Below, in pieces: positions 17,298-26,258 of a stretch of DNA of 64,000 nucleotides (its first letter is position 1; each line of letters starts with the position of its first letter). The notes beneath the pieces were generated by a model. It saw only the letters and a list, made by a program, of their open reading frames with translations, did not search any database and had not been told where the DNA came from. The DNA is taken from assembly GCA_004015825.1 (NCBI GenBank), contig SAYS01000019.1:1-64000 (forward strand), written 5' to 3'. This stretch comes from Halovenus amylolytica (GTDB lineage Archaea > Halobacteriota > Halobacteria > Halobacteriales > Haloarculaceae). Position numbers and translations under genes: made by a program.

Positions 17298-18098
17298 TCA
17301 CTCTCTGACGTTTTCGATCTCTCTCGCGGTTTCGAGCAACGTCTCGTGTGCTGCTCCGTTCGAGGCAACCAGCCCGCGGGAGTCGTGTGTCCACTGTTCG
17401 CCATCGAGATCGGTTACGGTGCCGCCCGCCCACTCGACCATCGCACTCCCGGCGACCGTATCCCACGCGTTCGTCTCGACGTTCGTGATCACGCCGTCGA
17501 CGCCACCGGCAGCGAGAAGCGAGAGGGCGGCCTGTGCGGAGCCGATCCGACGGAGGTCCCCGAATCGTTCGACAATCGTGCTCGTGGCCACAGCGTACTC
17601 TGCCCGGCGGTCGAAATCCCACCAGATCGTCGGAACGACCTCGAACCGGTCCGGATCGACGCGGTCGCTGACCGATATGGACTCTCCGTTTCTGGTAACC
17701 CCATCCGGTGTTCCCAGGTAGTGGTCGTCCAGTGCCGGGTGGATATTTGCGGCCGTGACTGGAACGCCGTCAATGAGACAGGCGACGCTGGTCGCAAACC
17801 GGCGGTTCCCGCGGACGTAGTTGTTCGTCCCGTCGATCGGGTCGACGATCCAGACTCGTCCCGACGCCGGAACCGTCGTCGCTGTCCCTTTCTCCTCGCC
17901 GTAGACGGGATCGTCCGGGAACGTCTCTCTGATGCGGTCGATGACTGCCTGCTGTGCGTCGCGATCCGCCGCTGTTACCACATCTGTTTTCCCGTCCTTG
18001 TGTTCGATCGGGAATTCGGTTCGGAACCGCTTCGCTGCGACGGTTGCTCCTGCGACGGCGCTTTCCTCGGTCACTGTTTGTAGCGTCTCGGAATCCAT
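17298..18098 (-). CDS. Inositol-monophosphatase-family phosphatase
   Basis: A 266-residue Mg-dependent, lithium-sensitive-type sugar phosphatase. Motifs: DVVTAADRDAQ, GEE in VYGEEKG, the signature VWIVDPIDGTNNYVRG, and NAWDTVAGSAMVEWAGG. Archaeal members dephosphorylate inositol-1-phosphate and often fructose-1,6-bisphosphate; the substrate here is undetermined. I chose ATG 18098 (MDSETLQ); an extension to 18167 is possible but begins with a hydrophobic, non-family stretch. Divergent from the ABC pair at 18267. Confidence 0.92.
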   Translation of the reverse strand: MDSETLQTVTEESAVAGATVAAKRFRTEFPIEHKDGKTDVVTAADRDAQQAVIDRIRETFPDDPVYGEEKGTATTVPASGRVWIVDPIDGTNNYVRGNRRFATSVACLIDGVPVTAANIHPALDDHYLGTPDGVTRNGESISVSDRVDPDRFEVVPTIWWDFDRRAEYAVATSTIVERFGDLRRIGSAQAALSLLAAGGVDGVITNVETNAWDTVAGSAMVEWAGGTVTDLDGEQWTHDSRGLVASNGAAHETLLETAREIENVRE

Positions 18099-18230
18099 TG
18101 TGCTCGATACGCCCCTTTCGAAGTGAGATCGTTCAAAAAAGATTGCTAGTAGCGATATATAGGGCACACCTCCAGTACAGGGATCTTTCGAGAGATACCC
18201 AGTCGCCTGTTTCTGACCGAGATACCCATA

Positions 18231-18240
18231 TTAAGATACA
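18231..18240 (+). promoter_or_regulatory. TATA box of the ABC-2 exporter operon
   Basis: The sequence ttaagataca is 27-36 bases before ATG 18267 and follows catat, consistent with a leaderless transcript. Confidence 0.5.
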
Positions 18241-18266
18241 TATACGAGCCATTTGAATCGCATCCG

Positions 18267-19193
18267 ATGGCAGCGATCGAACTCAACGGACTATCCAAAC
18301 AATACGGCAATCTGACTGCGGTACAGAATCTCGATTTGCAGATTCCGAACGGAGAAATATTCGGATTTCTCGGCCCGAATGGGGCCGGCAAATCGACGAC
18401 AATCAACATCATCCTGGATTTCGTCAAACCTACGGCCGGACAGGCCAGCGTGCTCGGCATGAACTGTCAGGCACAGGGCAAGGAACTCCGCCAGCGCATC
18501 GGTGTCCTCCCGGAGGGGTACGACGTCTACGACCGGCTGACAGGCCGGCAACACCTCGAATTCGCGATCGAGTCGAAAAGCGCGACGAACGATCCCCAGC
18601 GCCTGCTCGAACGGGTCGGTATCGCCAATGCGGCCGACCGGAAAGCCGGCGGATACTCGAAAGGGATGGCACAGCGGCTCACGCTCGCGATGGCGCTCGT
18701 CGGCGATCCGGATCTGCTCATCCTCGACGAGCCGACGACCGGGCTCGACCCGAACGGGGCCCGCCAGATCCGCGAGATCATCCGCGAGGAGAACCGCAAT
18801 GGGACGACGGTTTTCTTTTCGAGTCACATCCTCGGCCAGGTCGAGGCGGTCTGTGACCGTGTCGGCATCCTCCGGGAGGGACGGCTCGTCGCCGACGATT
18901 CGATCGAGGGGTTGCGTGACAACGTCCCTGGCGGGGAGAGTCTCGTCGTCGAGGGCGTCGGCTTCACCGACAGCGTGGTCGCGTCGATCCGTGCGATGGA
19001 GGGCGTCGAAAGCGTCGACGAACGCCAGCCAGGGGAGATGCTCTCGATCAGCCTCAACAGTGCCGCGAGCAAGACCGCCGTCCTGAGCGCGATCGAGGAC
19101 ACCGGCGCGACGGTCTCTGATTTCTCGACAGAGGAGGCGTCGCTTGAGGATCTGTTTGCCGCCTACACGACCACCGGAGGTGCACAGGCATGA
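18267..19193 (+). CDS. ABC exporter ATPase (ABC-2 type)
   Basis: A 308-residue ATP-binding protein of the drug/NatA-like exporter class: Walker A GPNGAGKST, Q-loop region GVLPEGYDVYDRLTG, signature YSKGMAQRLTLA, Walker B LLILDEPTTGLDPNGA and the H-loop FFSSHIL. A C-terminal about 80-residue domain follows (VESVDERQPGEMLSISL). It overlaps the permease gene by 4 bases, making a complete two-component exporter. The cargo is unknown. Confidence 0.93.
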   Translation: MAAIELNGLSKQYGNLTAVQNLDLQIPNGEIFGFLGPNGAGKSTTINIILDFVKPTAGQASVLGMNCQAQGKELRQRIGVLPEGYDVYDRLTGRQHLEFAIESKSATNDPQRLLERVGIANAADRKAGGYSKGMAQRLTLAMALVGDPDLLILDEPTTGLDPNGARQIREIIREENRNGTTVFFSSHILGQVEAVCDRVGILREGRLVADDSIEGLRDNVPGGESLVVEGVGFTDSVVASIRAMEGVESVDERQPGEMLSISLNSAASKTAVLSAIEDTGATVSDFSTEEASLEDLFAAYTTTGGAQA

Positions 19194-20017
19194 GTTGGCA
19201 GACGATCGCGAAGAAGGATTTCCAGGACAGTGTTCGTTCACGGACACTGTGGGGCATCATCGGTGCGTTCGTCCTGTTGATCTTCCTGCTCGCCTATCTC
19301 GCGACAGATGGAAATATCAACAGCACCGCCGGATTTGTCTCGGTTATCGGTGGAGCCTTCCTGTTCGGAATCTTGCTTTTCGTCCCGCTGACTGGGCTGT
19401 TTATCAGCATCAAGTCGATCGTTCGCGAACGCGAAACCGGGACGATCAACCTGTTGCTGTCGCTCCCGCACTCGCGACGGGATATGGTCATCGGCAAGTT
19501 CGTCGGCCGCTCTGCTGTGATGAGTATCTCGGTTATCGTCGGGTTTCTGCCGGCGTGTTTGCTGATTTTGGTCCAGGCAGAGGTAACACCGATCTTCGAA
19601 CTGTTCGCGTTCCTGCTTGCGACAGTCTTCCTCGGCCTCCTGTTCGTTGGTATCGGTGTCGGCTTCTCCGCACTCGTCAACAGTGAGACACAGGCAACTG
19701 TCGGTGGAGTGTTGCTCTTTTTCCTGCTGTATCTCTGGCCTGCGATCTTCAACATCCTCGATATCGATCTACCTGCATTCCTCGACCGGTTCTATCTTTT
19801 CGCACTGTTTTTCGATATGCTCGCGGCTATCTTCTCGCTCAGGGAGGACGTCCCGAACGCCTCTGTCGTCGAACTCGACGGAACCAACTTCGCGGAGGCG
19901 TCCGCAACCTCTGCTCCGATCCACATGCAACACTGGTTTGCCTTCGTTATCCTGGGTGTCCTCATCGCGGTTCCGCTGGCAGTCGGCTACATCCGCTTCG
20001 ACAGCAATGACCTCTGA
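19190..20017 (+). CDS. ABC-2 type exporter permease
   Basis: A 275-residue membrane protein with about six spans. It starts MSWQTIAKKDFQDSVRSRTLWG, and its cytosolic loop IVRERETGTINLLLSLPHSR is the classic ABC-2 motif before the third span. The remaining spans lie about 100-125, 135-160, 165-190 and 245-268, with a large external segment (about 195-240). It partners the ATPase directly upstream. Convergent with the methyltransferase gene at 20040. Confidence 0.92.
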   Translation: MSWQTIAKKDFQDSVRSRTLWGIIGAFVLLIFLLAYLATDGNINSTAGFVSVIGGAFLFGILLFVPLTGLFISIKSIVRERETGTINLLLSLPHSRRDMVIGKFVGRSAVMSISVIVGFLPACLLILVQAEVTPIFELFAFLLATVFLGLLFVGIGVGFSALVNSETQATVGGVLLFFLLYLWPAIFNILDIDLPAFLDRFYLFALFFDMLAAIFSLREDVPNASVVELDGTNFAEASATSAPIHMQHWFAFVILGVLIAVPLAVGYIRFDSNDL

Positions 20018-20039
20018 CTGACGACGCTGTCTTTTCCAG

Positions 20040-20741
20040 TCACTGCTTTGCCAGCTCTGCCAGATAGTGGACACCGTCGGCTCTGACTGTCTCGACTGTC
20101 CACGGTGTCCCGATGGTGGCCTCCCGGAGTCGATCCGGACTGAACAGCCGAAAGAGCAGTATCTCGCCGCGGTCTCCCTCGTACTCGAAGGCCATCACCC
20201 GCGAGGCGAGACCGGGTGTCGGGTCCCCGCGGTAGCCGAGCAGGTCGGCAGTCCCATCCCGAGTCGGATCGTAGCTGTCGATCACTGCTCGTGCATTCGG
20301 CCCAGTTACGTAGGCGAGATCACCGAGAAACTCGCGCAATCCGAGCATCGATCCGGCCAGCCCGACCTGTGTGCCGTAGGCGAGTGCCGATCCGAACCGG
20401 TCGCGGTCGAACTGCTCGCGGAGGCTGAACATATCGCCCTGCCGGGCGTCCTCGACGCCACGTTCTCGGAGCAACGCGACGAGGGGTTCGTTCACCTCGA
20501 TCGCGACAGTCTCGACACGCTCCTGAAAGAACAGCGCGTGTTTGCCGGCACCTGCACCCATATCCAGGAGCGGGCCATCGAGGCGCTGTCCGAGCCACTC
20601 GGTCAGTTCGTCGCCATCACCGAAATAGAACTCCTCGATCGGGTGTTCGAGCGTCTCCTCGCCGTCACGCTGGATGAGCGGTTCCGTCCGCTCGCCGTGG
20701 TAGTGATCGCGGAGTGCGCGACCGAATGGATCGCCTGCCAT
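20040..20741 (-). CDS. Class I SAM-dependent methyltransferase
   Basis: A 233-residue Rossmann-fold methyltransferase: motif I LLDMGAGAGKHALFFQ near residue 55, the acidic end of strand 2 in VAIEVNEPLV, and motif III-like ARQGDMFSL. The start at ATG 20741 (MAGDPFGRAL) is preferred; the frame stays open upstream but its translation is arginine-rich and not protein-like. The target (small molecule, RNA or protein) is unknown. It lies 62 bases downstream of arcS on the same strand, so it may be co-transcribed. Confidence 0.85.
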   Translation of the reverse strand: MAGDPFGRALRDHYHGERTEPLIQRDGEETLEHPIEEFYFGDGDELTEWLGQRLDGPLLDMGAGAGKHALFFQERVETVAIEVNEPLVALLRERGVEDARQGDMFSLREQFDRDRFGSALAYGTQVGLAGSMLGLREFLGDLAYVTGPNARAVIDSYDPTRDGTADLLGYRGDPTPGLASRVMAFEYEGDRGEILLFRLFSPDRLREATIGTPWTVETVRADGVHYLAELAKQ

Positions 20742-20803
20742 CGTACTGTGCCATTCCGACCCACATGCAAAAAATCGAGTGAGCGACGGTACCGAGTCGC
20801 ATC

Positions 20804-22552
20804 TTATTTCTCCTCGACGTGCCTGACAGTACTCGCGATCCCGCGTGTGCTGTCGATCATCTCCGGGCCGGACATCTCGGCACGACCGACAGCGAAGGCC
20901 TTCGGTCCCTCGATGACGACTTCGTCGCCGACACGGATATCCTCGCTCGCGTCGACGACACCCGGCGCGAGCACGGAGCCGTGGGGGACGAAGGCGTCGA
21001 TCTCGACGCGTTTCGTCGGCACGTCGCTTTCGACCCACCGTCGGCCGCCGGCGAGCGTGAGTGCGAGCAGCCCGTACTCCGGGACGAGCATCGCGAGTTG
21101 CTCGCCGTCGGTGCTGTTCGCCCGGAGTTTCGGATACCGACTCTCGACAGCGAGATCCTCGAACAGATCGTCGCCTGCACCGTCGCCGAACTGGTAGTCT
21201 GCGATCGCCCGGAGGGTGTTGTGCTGGCGCTCCCGTTTCATGTACGTCGTCTCCTCGGAGAGTGTCGATGCGAGATTCGCGAGCGAGTCGGCTGTCGTCG
21301 GATGATCAGAAACGGTATACTCGAACTCGACGCCGGCCGTCTCACCAGCACGCTCGACGATCTCCCGGTAGTCTCCGGGGAGGTGGGCGATCGCCCGGGG
21401 ATACTCGTTCGATTCGAGGTAGGCAGCGAGGATGTCCGAGACAAATTCGATCTCCGTGGCGGTCCAGTTGCCGGTGACCACCGAGTCGTAGTGCTGTGCC
21501 GGGTAGGTCAGTTCGAGTTCCTGTGGAACGACGCCGATGGGGGAGGTCATCGAGACGAGGTGGGCCCGGTACTGGATGGCGTCGTGGAACTGGCCGTGGC
21601 TCTGGGATTCGCTGTAGGGTTTCCGGGCCGAACAGGGCACCAGTACGAGCGGTTTGTCGAACCGACAGTGGTAGCGGTTCGTCACCCGCTCGGCGTAGCG
21701 CTGGATCTCGACCCGGCGGAGGGTGTCGTCTGTCGCGGCCGTGATCTCCGCCCGCCGGAGCACTGGCGTTCGCTGTTCGAGGTAGCTGTACTGCTGGTCG
21801 AGTCGCCGGAAGGTGGCCGTCAACCACTGCTCGTGGCGGGCCTGCCCCTCGATGTAGTCTCGGAGTCGCCCAGCGCGGATGCGCTCCCTGACCGTGCCGA
21901 GTGCGGCCCGGAGGACGTGTTCGTTGTGCTCGGCACACTCTTCTCGACCGAACTCCGAACGCGGGGTCTGGCAGGCCGGACAGGCACAGGGCAGTTCGTC
22001 GAGGTCTTCGAGAAACGCCTCGCCGTCAGTGGTGAGATACTTCCCCTGTGTCCCCTTCACGACGGCTTTGTCAGTATCGAAGAGGTCGACACCCGCGTAG
22101 GCGAGTGTGGCGACGTTGCCCGGTGTCGCGACGCCGGATAGATAGAGGGCGGTATCTGACGGGATCGCCGCTCGCGTCTCGATGATCGCCTCGACGAACG
22201 CCGCCGCGTGGCCGGCCAGTTCCTGTGCGTTCGAGAGAATGTAGGCGTCGGTTCCCTGTTCCTGTGCGGTGTCGGACGAAACGACTGCCGCACTCGGGAA
22301 GTCGACGTCAGGATAGTCGACAGTGAACGCTTCTTGCACTTCGTCGGGCGTACCCCCGGGGAGTCCCCGGTGGGGCAACACTGTCAGCATCGACTCGTCG
22401 CCTTCGGGCAGGTCGCGCTCGGCGGTCCACTCGCTGCCCGCATCGACGAGGTAGTCGTCGACCAGTCCGGGCGTTCGGACCGACTCGGACAGCCGCAGTT
22501 CGCCGCGTCTGGCCGGACCGTCGCGGTCGTGAATCTCGAAATACTCGGTCAT
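20804..22552 (-). CDS. arcS: Archaeosine synthase ArcS
   Basis: ArcS converts preQ0 at position 15 of tRNA towards archaeosine, a modification in archaeal tRNA D-loops. The 582-residue protein shows a TGT-like N-terminal part (VATPGNVATLAYAGVDLFDTDKAV). A zinc cluster follows (CACPACQTPRSEFGREEC, then HNEHVL), then the ArcS core with LVPCSARKPY, and a C-terminal PUA domain (VGDEVVIEGPKAFAVGRAEM). I chose ATG 22552 (MTEYFEIHDRDG); the open frame to 22759 is not family-like. Confidence 0.96.
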   Translation of the reverse strand: MTEYFEIHDRDGPARRGELRLSESVRTPGLVDDYLVDAGSEWTAERDLPEGDESMLTVLPHRGLPGGTPDEVQEAFTVDYPDVDFPSAAVVSSDTAQEQGTDAYILSNAQELAGHAAAFVEAIIETRAAIPSDTALYLSGVATPGNVATLAYAGVDLFDTDKAVVKGTQGKYLTTDGEAFLEDLDELPCACPACQTPRSEFGREECAEHNEHVLRAALGTVRERIRAGRLRDYIEGQARHEQWLTATFRRLDQQYSYLEQRTPVLRRAEITAATDDTLRRVEIQRYAERVTNRYHCRFDKPLVLVPCSARKPYSESQSHGQFHDAIQYRAHLVSMTSPIGVVPQELELTYPAQHYDSVVTGNWTATEIEFVSDILAAYLESNEYPRAIAHLPGDYREIVERAGETAGVEFEYTVSDHPTTADSLANLASTLSEETTYMKRERQHNTLRAIADYQFGDGAGDDLFEDLAVESRYPKLRANSTDGEQLAMLVPEYGLLALTLAGGRRWVESDVPTKRVEIDAFVPHGSVLAPGVVDASEDIRVGDEVVIEGPKAFAVGRAEMSGPEMIDSTRGIASTVRHVEEK

Positions 22553-22634
22553 CTGGCCGGCCCCCGGCGTCGTCCGCTCTCGCTCATGGCTTCGATTACA
22601 CAGCCGCTGGTATCTGTCCATCGATACCGCGTGC

Positions 22635-23345
22635 TCATAGCGGGACGAACACCGTCGCCGCGAGCAGAACTGTCGCTCCCAGAACCAGGTAATCCCGGCG
22701 GGCAAATTCGAGCCGGGGGAGTGTCGGATTCCAGGCGAAACACCGTGTCTGGAGCGCAACGGAGAGCCGATCGGAGTGGCTCAACGCACGCGCGAGTATG
22801 AGTGTGGCGATGCGACCAGTTCGATCCTGCATCGACCGTGTGTCCCCGCCACGGGCGCTGACTGCATCCCGGATCTGCCGCAGATCGTCCCGGAGAACTG
22901 GAATGTATCTGAACGTGAGTGCGACACCGACACCGAGGAGCTGTCCCGGGCGACCGGGGATCGTTTGCTGGATTGCCGCCCTGGTGTCACGGACCGGCGT
23001 CGCGTGGATGTACGCGGCGCTGACGAACAGGATCGGGACGATACGAGCGACCGATCGGAGTGATTCGATGGCTGGATCGAGACGGAGCCACGGCGAGCCG
23101 AGCGTTATGGCTGCGATCAGAGGTCCGAGCAAAAGCACGAGCAAGACGAACCAGTACGCCCGGAGCGCCTCACGAATGGCGAGTCCGGAGAGGGAGAGCG
23201 AGGCTATCCCGACGACGAACAGTCCCGCAAGCCGCAGGACTGTCGGCGTCGCGAAGGCGGCGACCGCGAACCCGAACTGGAAGCACAGTTTCGTCCGGGG
23301 ATCGAGGCGGTGAACGACTGTCGATCCGGGCGTGTAGGTCAACAT
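22635..23345 (-). CDS. ECF transporter transmembrane component T (EcfT/BioN)
   Basis: A 236-residue integral membrane scaffold of an energy-coupling factor importer. N-terminal GSTVVHRLDPRTKLCF is the EcfT hallmark. The cytosolic coupling helices carry two Ala-Arg-Gly-like motifs: SARGGDTRS and ALQTRCF. About six spans. It sits after the EcfA gene with a 3-base gap and shares an operon with bioY, so it most likely serves biotin uptake. Confidence 0.9.
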   Translation of the reverse strand: MLTYTPGSTVVHRLDPRTKLCFQFGFAVAAFATPTVLRLAGLFVVGIASLSLSGLAIREALRAYWFVLLVLLLGPLIAAITLGSPWLRLDPAIESLRSVARIVPILFVSAAYIHATPVRDTRAAIQQTIPGRPGQLLGVGVALTFRYIPVLRDDLRQIRDAVSARGGDTRSMQDRTGRIATLILARALSHSDRLSVALQTRCFAWNPTLPRLEFARRDYLVLGATVLLAATVFVPL

Positions 23346-23348
23346 CGA

Positions 23349-24062
23349 TTAGTCGGAGCTATCTCCGGGTGTGCGAACGTCGATTTCAGATAGCCGGTCT
23401 CGCGCCTGTTCGGGTGGGAGATCGAAGACGACCGACCCATCACGGAGTCCCACGACGCTGTCTGCACGACTCAGGAGGTCTCGCACGTCGTGGGTGACGA
23501 CGACGATGCTCATCCCCTCGGCGTAGCGGTCGTCGAGTTGTCGGAGGACAGACCGCTGTGCCGGCCAGTCGAGGCCAGCGAAGGGTTCGTCGAGAACGAG
23601 GTGGTCGGGCTCCATCGCCAGCGCACCGGCGATAGCGACTCTGGCCTGCTCTCCACCCGACAACGAATCGATCCGTTCGTCTTCCCGGCCTGCCATCTGC
23701 ACGGCAGCGAGGGCAGCTTCGACCCGGCGGTCGATCTCGTCGTGGTCGAGGCCGAGATTTTCCGGTCCGAAGGCCACGTCAGCGCCGACTGTCGCGGCGA
23801 CGAACTGGTCACGGGGTGACTGGAACACCATCCCGACGCTCGTCCGGGCTGCGACGGGATCGTCACCTGCTGGGGTTCCGTCGACGGTCACCTCGCCGCT
23901 GTCGGGTTCGAACAAGGCGTTGAAATGCCGAACCAGCGTCGTCTTGCCGCTCCCGTTCGGGCCCGCGAGTAGCACCCACTCGCCGTCCTCGATTGTCAGC
24001 GAGACGCCGTCGAGGGCTGGCTCCCCGTCGAAGAAGTGAGTGAGGTTGTCAACGGTGATCAT
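23349..24062 (-). CDS. ECF transporter ATPase (EcfA/BioM)
   Basis: A 237-residue ATPase: Walker A GPNGSGKTTLVRHF, the Q-loop VFQSPRDQFVAATV typical of cobalt/ECF ATPases, signature LSGGEQARVA, and Walker B HLVLDEPFAGLDWP. It works as a homodimer or with a paralogue to drive EcfT and BioY. The start overlaps the bioY stop by 4 bases. Confidence 0.93.
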   Translation of the reverse strand: MITVDNLTHFFDGEPALDGVSLTIEDGEWVLLAGPNGSGKTTLVRHFNALFEPDSGEVTVDGTPAGDDPVAARTSVGMVFQSPRDQFVAATVGADVAFGPENLGLDHDEIDRRVEAALAAVQMAGREDERIDSLSGGEQARVAIAGALAMEPDHLVLDEPFAGLDWPAQRSVLRQLDDRYAEGMSIVVVTHDVRDLLSRADSVVGLRDGSVVFDLPPEQARDRLSEIDVRTPGDSSD

Positions 24063-24643
24063 CGCCCGACGAGTAACTCGTTACCGCCAGTGACGATCCC
24101 GATCGTGATCGCGACTTTCAGGACGTCACCGACGGCGAAGAGTGCCATGAACGAGGCGGCACGCGAGAGCGTCCACCCGTTTACGCTTGCCAGCCACGGA
24201 AGACCGATCAGATAGATCACGGCGAGTCCAGCCCCCAGCGCGAGCGTGATCCAGACTGGAGATAGCTCGTCGAGTTCCTGTGGTGTGAGTGATCGGTGTG
24301 CGACGAAGCCGATGACGGCTGCGGCGACGACGAAGCCGACCAGAAATCCACCCGTCGGGCCGAAAAAGTAGCCGACGCCGGCCTGAAAGTTCGAGAACAC
24401 CGGCGCGCCCGCCAGTCCGACGAGGACGTACAACAGCAGTGAGAACCCGCCCCAGACGCCGCCGAGCAGCAGTCCGGCAAAGAACACACCGAACACCTGG
24501 AAAGAGAAGGGAATGCCACCGGGGAGATCGATCGAGAACGGGGCGAGCACTGCTGTCAGCGCAGCGATGAGGACTGCCCCGGCTAACTGCCTCACAGTGT
24601 CGGATTCGACGAGATCTACGGAGTCCACCTGTTCACTTGCCAT
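24059..24643 (-). CDS. bioY: BioY biotin transporter, S component
   Basis: A 194-residue, six-span substrate-binding membrane protein. BioY motifs: PFSFQVFGVFFAGLLLGGVWG, YVLVGLAGAPVFSNFQAG and YFFGPTGGFLVGFV. It captures biotin and docks onto EcfT/EcfA. First gene of the three-gene operon. Its promoter carries a BirA-like inverted repeat (24658-24685), so biotin-responsive repression is likely, although birA itself is not in this window. Confidence 0.95.
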   Translation of the reverse strand: MASEQVDSVDLVESDTVRQLAGAVLIAALTAVLAPFSIDLPGGIPFSFQVFGVFFAGLLLGGVWGGFSLLLYVLVGLAGAPVFSNFQAGVGYFFGPTGGFLVGFVVAAAVIGFVAHRSLTPQELDELSPVWITLALGAGLAVIYLIGLPWLASVNGWTLSRAASFMALFAVGDVLKVAITIGIVTGGNELLVGR

Positions 24644-24657
24644 ACAGGAGCGGGGCC

Positions 24658-24685
24658 GTCAACCGAAATTAATGTAGCGGTTTAC
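24658..24685. promoter_or_regulatory. BirA-like biotin operator over the bioY promoter
   Basis: On the plus strand: gtcaacc (24658-24664), 14 bases, ggtttac (24679-24685). The arms are complementary in 6 of 7 positions and match the known BirA box GTAAACC-N14/15-GGTTTAC in core and spacing. The spacer holds aaattaat, which fits the TATA box of bioY 22-30 bases before its ATG (complement of 24643). Binding would block TBP. The operator role is inferred from similarity. Confidence 0.7.
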
Positions 24686-24827
24686 GAGGTACGAGTTGTT
24701 CGAGTTTGTGGTGGGTGGATCAACGTTATCGACAGCGGTCGCTTTTCAATTTCATGTTACACCACCTATAGATACACCTCATCAACGAACAATCGGGAAA
24801 ACAACTCCCGTCGAAACAGCGCGAGCG

Positions 24828-25433
24828 TTATCTGGCAGCAGCCGCGACGCGCTCTTTTTCTTCTTTCTGTGAGACGCCGTAGGTGCCGACATCGTTGTTC
24901 GCGGCACCGATCAGCTGGCGGGCGAGTGCCTGCGCAGCGTCGGTGTCGGTCTTGAACGAGTCGCCGTAGACACCCTCGGCGAGGAACTTCAGTGCCTGGT
25001 CGACACGCCGCTGTGGCGAGACGTCGACTGCTTTCGGCACGGAGATCCCACCGTATTTCAGGCGGACGGTCTCCTCACGCGGGGCGGAGTTCTCCACGGC
25101 CTGGACGAGGATCTGGACCGGGTTCTCGTCTGTCTGCTCGTGGATGATCTCGAACGCGTCCCGGGTGATCTTGGTGGCGAGCTGTTTCTTGCCGGTGTTC
25201 TCGTCGGTCTGCATCAGCCGGTTGATCAGCCGCTCGACGATGCTGATCTGGCTTTTCTTGAACTGCTTGTCGGCGTGACGACCCATCGTGTTCGCGATCG
25301 GCGTCACGGTGATATACCGCTCCGTCGAGACGTCGCTGAACTCGATCTCTTCGACGTCGTACTTGCCGAACAGCTGTGCGTTACTTCCGTCGCTTTTCGC
25401 CGGCGCGTCGGGTTCTGGTTGGTCTGTCGACAT
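24828..25433 (-). CDS. rps7: 30S ribosomal protein S7
   Basis: The 201-residue archaeal S7 nucleates the 30S head by binding the 3' domain of 16S rRNA. Diagnostic blocks: GRHADKQFKKSQISIVERLINRLM, read in two parts, NPVQILVQAVENSAPREE and AVDVSPQRRVDQALKFL. The acidic N-terminal extension (about 1-35) is usual for haloarchaea. It follows rps12 with a one-base gap. The elongation factor 2 gene, often next in archaea, is absent; the biotin operon follows instead. Confidence 0.97.
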   Translation of the reverse strand: MSTDQPEPDAPAKSDGSNAQLFGKYDVEEIEFSDVSTERYITVTPIANTMGRHADKQFKKSQISIVERLINRLMQTDENTGKKQLATKITRDAFEIIHEQTDENPVQILVQAVENSAPREETVRLKYGGISVPKAVDVSPQRRVDQALKFLAEGVYGDSFKTDTDAAQALARQLIGAANNDVGTYGVSQKEEKERVAAAAR

Positions 25434-25434
25434 A

Positions 25435-25863
25435 TTATCGGACTGGTTTCTCTGCGTTGCCGCGGACGAGTTCGATCAGCGAGACGCCGTTTACCTTCTC
25501 GACCTTGTAGTTGACACCGGAGAGGTCGCCCATCGCACGGCCCTTCGCGCCACCGATACCGGCGATAGTCACTTCGTCGTGTTCGTCGATAAAGGAGATC
25601 GCGCCGTCACCGGGACAGAATGCCGTGACCTGCTTGCCGTTTTTGATCAGCTGGACACGCACGCATTTCCGGATCGCGGAGTTGGGCTGTTTCGCTTCGA
25701 TACCGACCTTCTCGAGGACGATCCCACGACCCTGCGGGGCACCCTCGAGGGGATCGGACTGCTCGCGCAGTCCACGCTCTCGCCGCGCGTACTTCGAGTC
25801 GGACCATCGCCGCTGCTGGCGGTCCTTCTTGAGCTTGCGCGCGGCATATTTGCCGTTTGCCAT
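25435..25863 (-). CDS. rps12: 30S ribosomal protein S12
   Basis: The 142-residue archaeal S12 sits at the decoding site and affects accuracy. Conserved core: [21 protein letters not shown] and [17 protein letters not shown]. The N-terminus ([20 protein letters not shown]) is basic, as in other archaea. A TATA-like box about 28 bases upstream (cttaacag, 25891-25898) shows that rps12-rps7 has its own promoter rather than depending on the RNA polymerase operon. Confidence 0.97.
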   Translation of the reverse strand: MANGKYAARKLKKDRQQRRWSDSKYARRERGLREQSDPLEGAPQGRGIVLEKVGIEAKQPNSAIRKCVRVQLIKNGKQVTAFCPGDGAISFIDEHDEVTIAGIGGAKGRAMGDLSGVNYKVEKVNGVSLIELVRGNAEKPVR

Positions 25864-25890
25864 AGTACAAGTCGCTATCCGACGGAGCTA

Positions 25891-25898
25891 CTTAACAG
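25891..25898 (-). promoter_or_regulatory. TATA box of rps12-rps7
   Basis: On the minus strand the sequence ctgttaag lies 28-35 bases before the rps12 ATG (complement of 25863), consistent with a leaderless transcript. Confidence 0.5.
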
Positions 25899-25940
25899 CC
25901 ACCTTTTTGTCCTGACAGTGTACCCCGCAGCTGCTCCCGC

Positions 25941-26177
25941 CTAGATATTCTTGGGGCCGTCGCTGAACTGCAACGCCCCATCGCTCTGGGTCGTGAGGTC
26001 TGCTTCCTCCAGGCGAGAATCGATCGTCGTCCCACAGCGGGGACACTCGTAGTCGAGTGAGGCAGCGTGAATATGAATGATCCAGTCTCCGTTGATCCGA
26101 CTGGTGTGATTGCAGTTCGTACAGTAAAGAGTCGCCTTCTGATCCGAGAGACGCTGAGAGAGGTTAGAAATACCCAT
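25941..26177 (-). CDS. Small zinc-ribbon protein
   Basis: A 78-residue protein with two CxxC knuckles, C19-T-N-C22 and C45-P-R-C48, forming a likely zinc ribbon; between them lies IIHIHAAS. Small proteins of this kind are frequent in haloarchaea and mostly uncharacterised. It lies between the histidine kinase and rps12 on the same strand, 81 bases after the kinase, and could be co-transcribed with it. Confidence 0.75.
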   Translation of the reverse strand: MGISNLSQRLSDQKATLYCTNCNHTSRINGDWIIHIHAASLDYECPRCGTTIDSRLEEADLTTQSDGALQFSDGPKNI

Positions 26178-26258
26178 CAGTAATCTATATGCTGTCCGGT
26201 AATAAGGCCGTCGTCTTCAGTGGTTGCACAGCCACGGGCAGCGAACTGTTCCGCTGGG

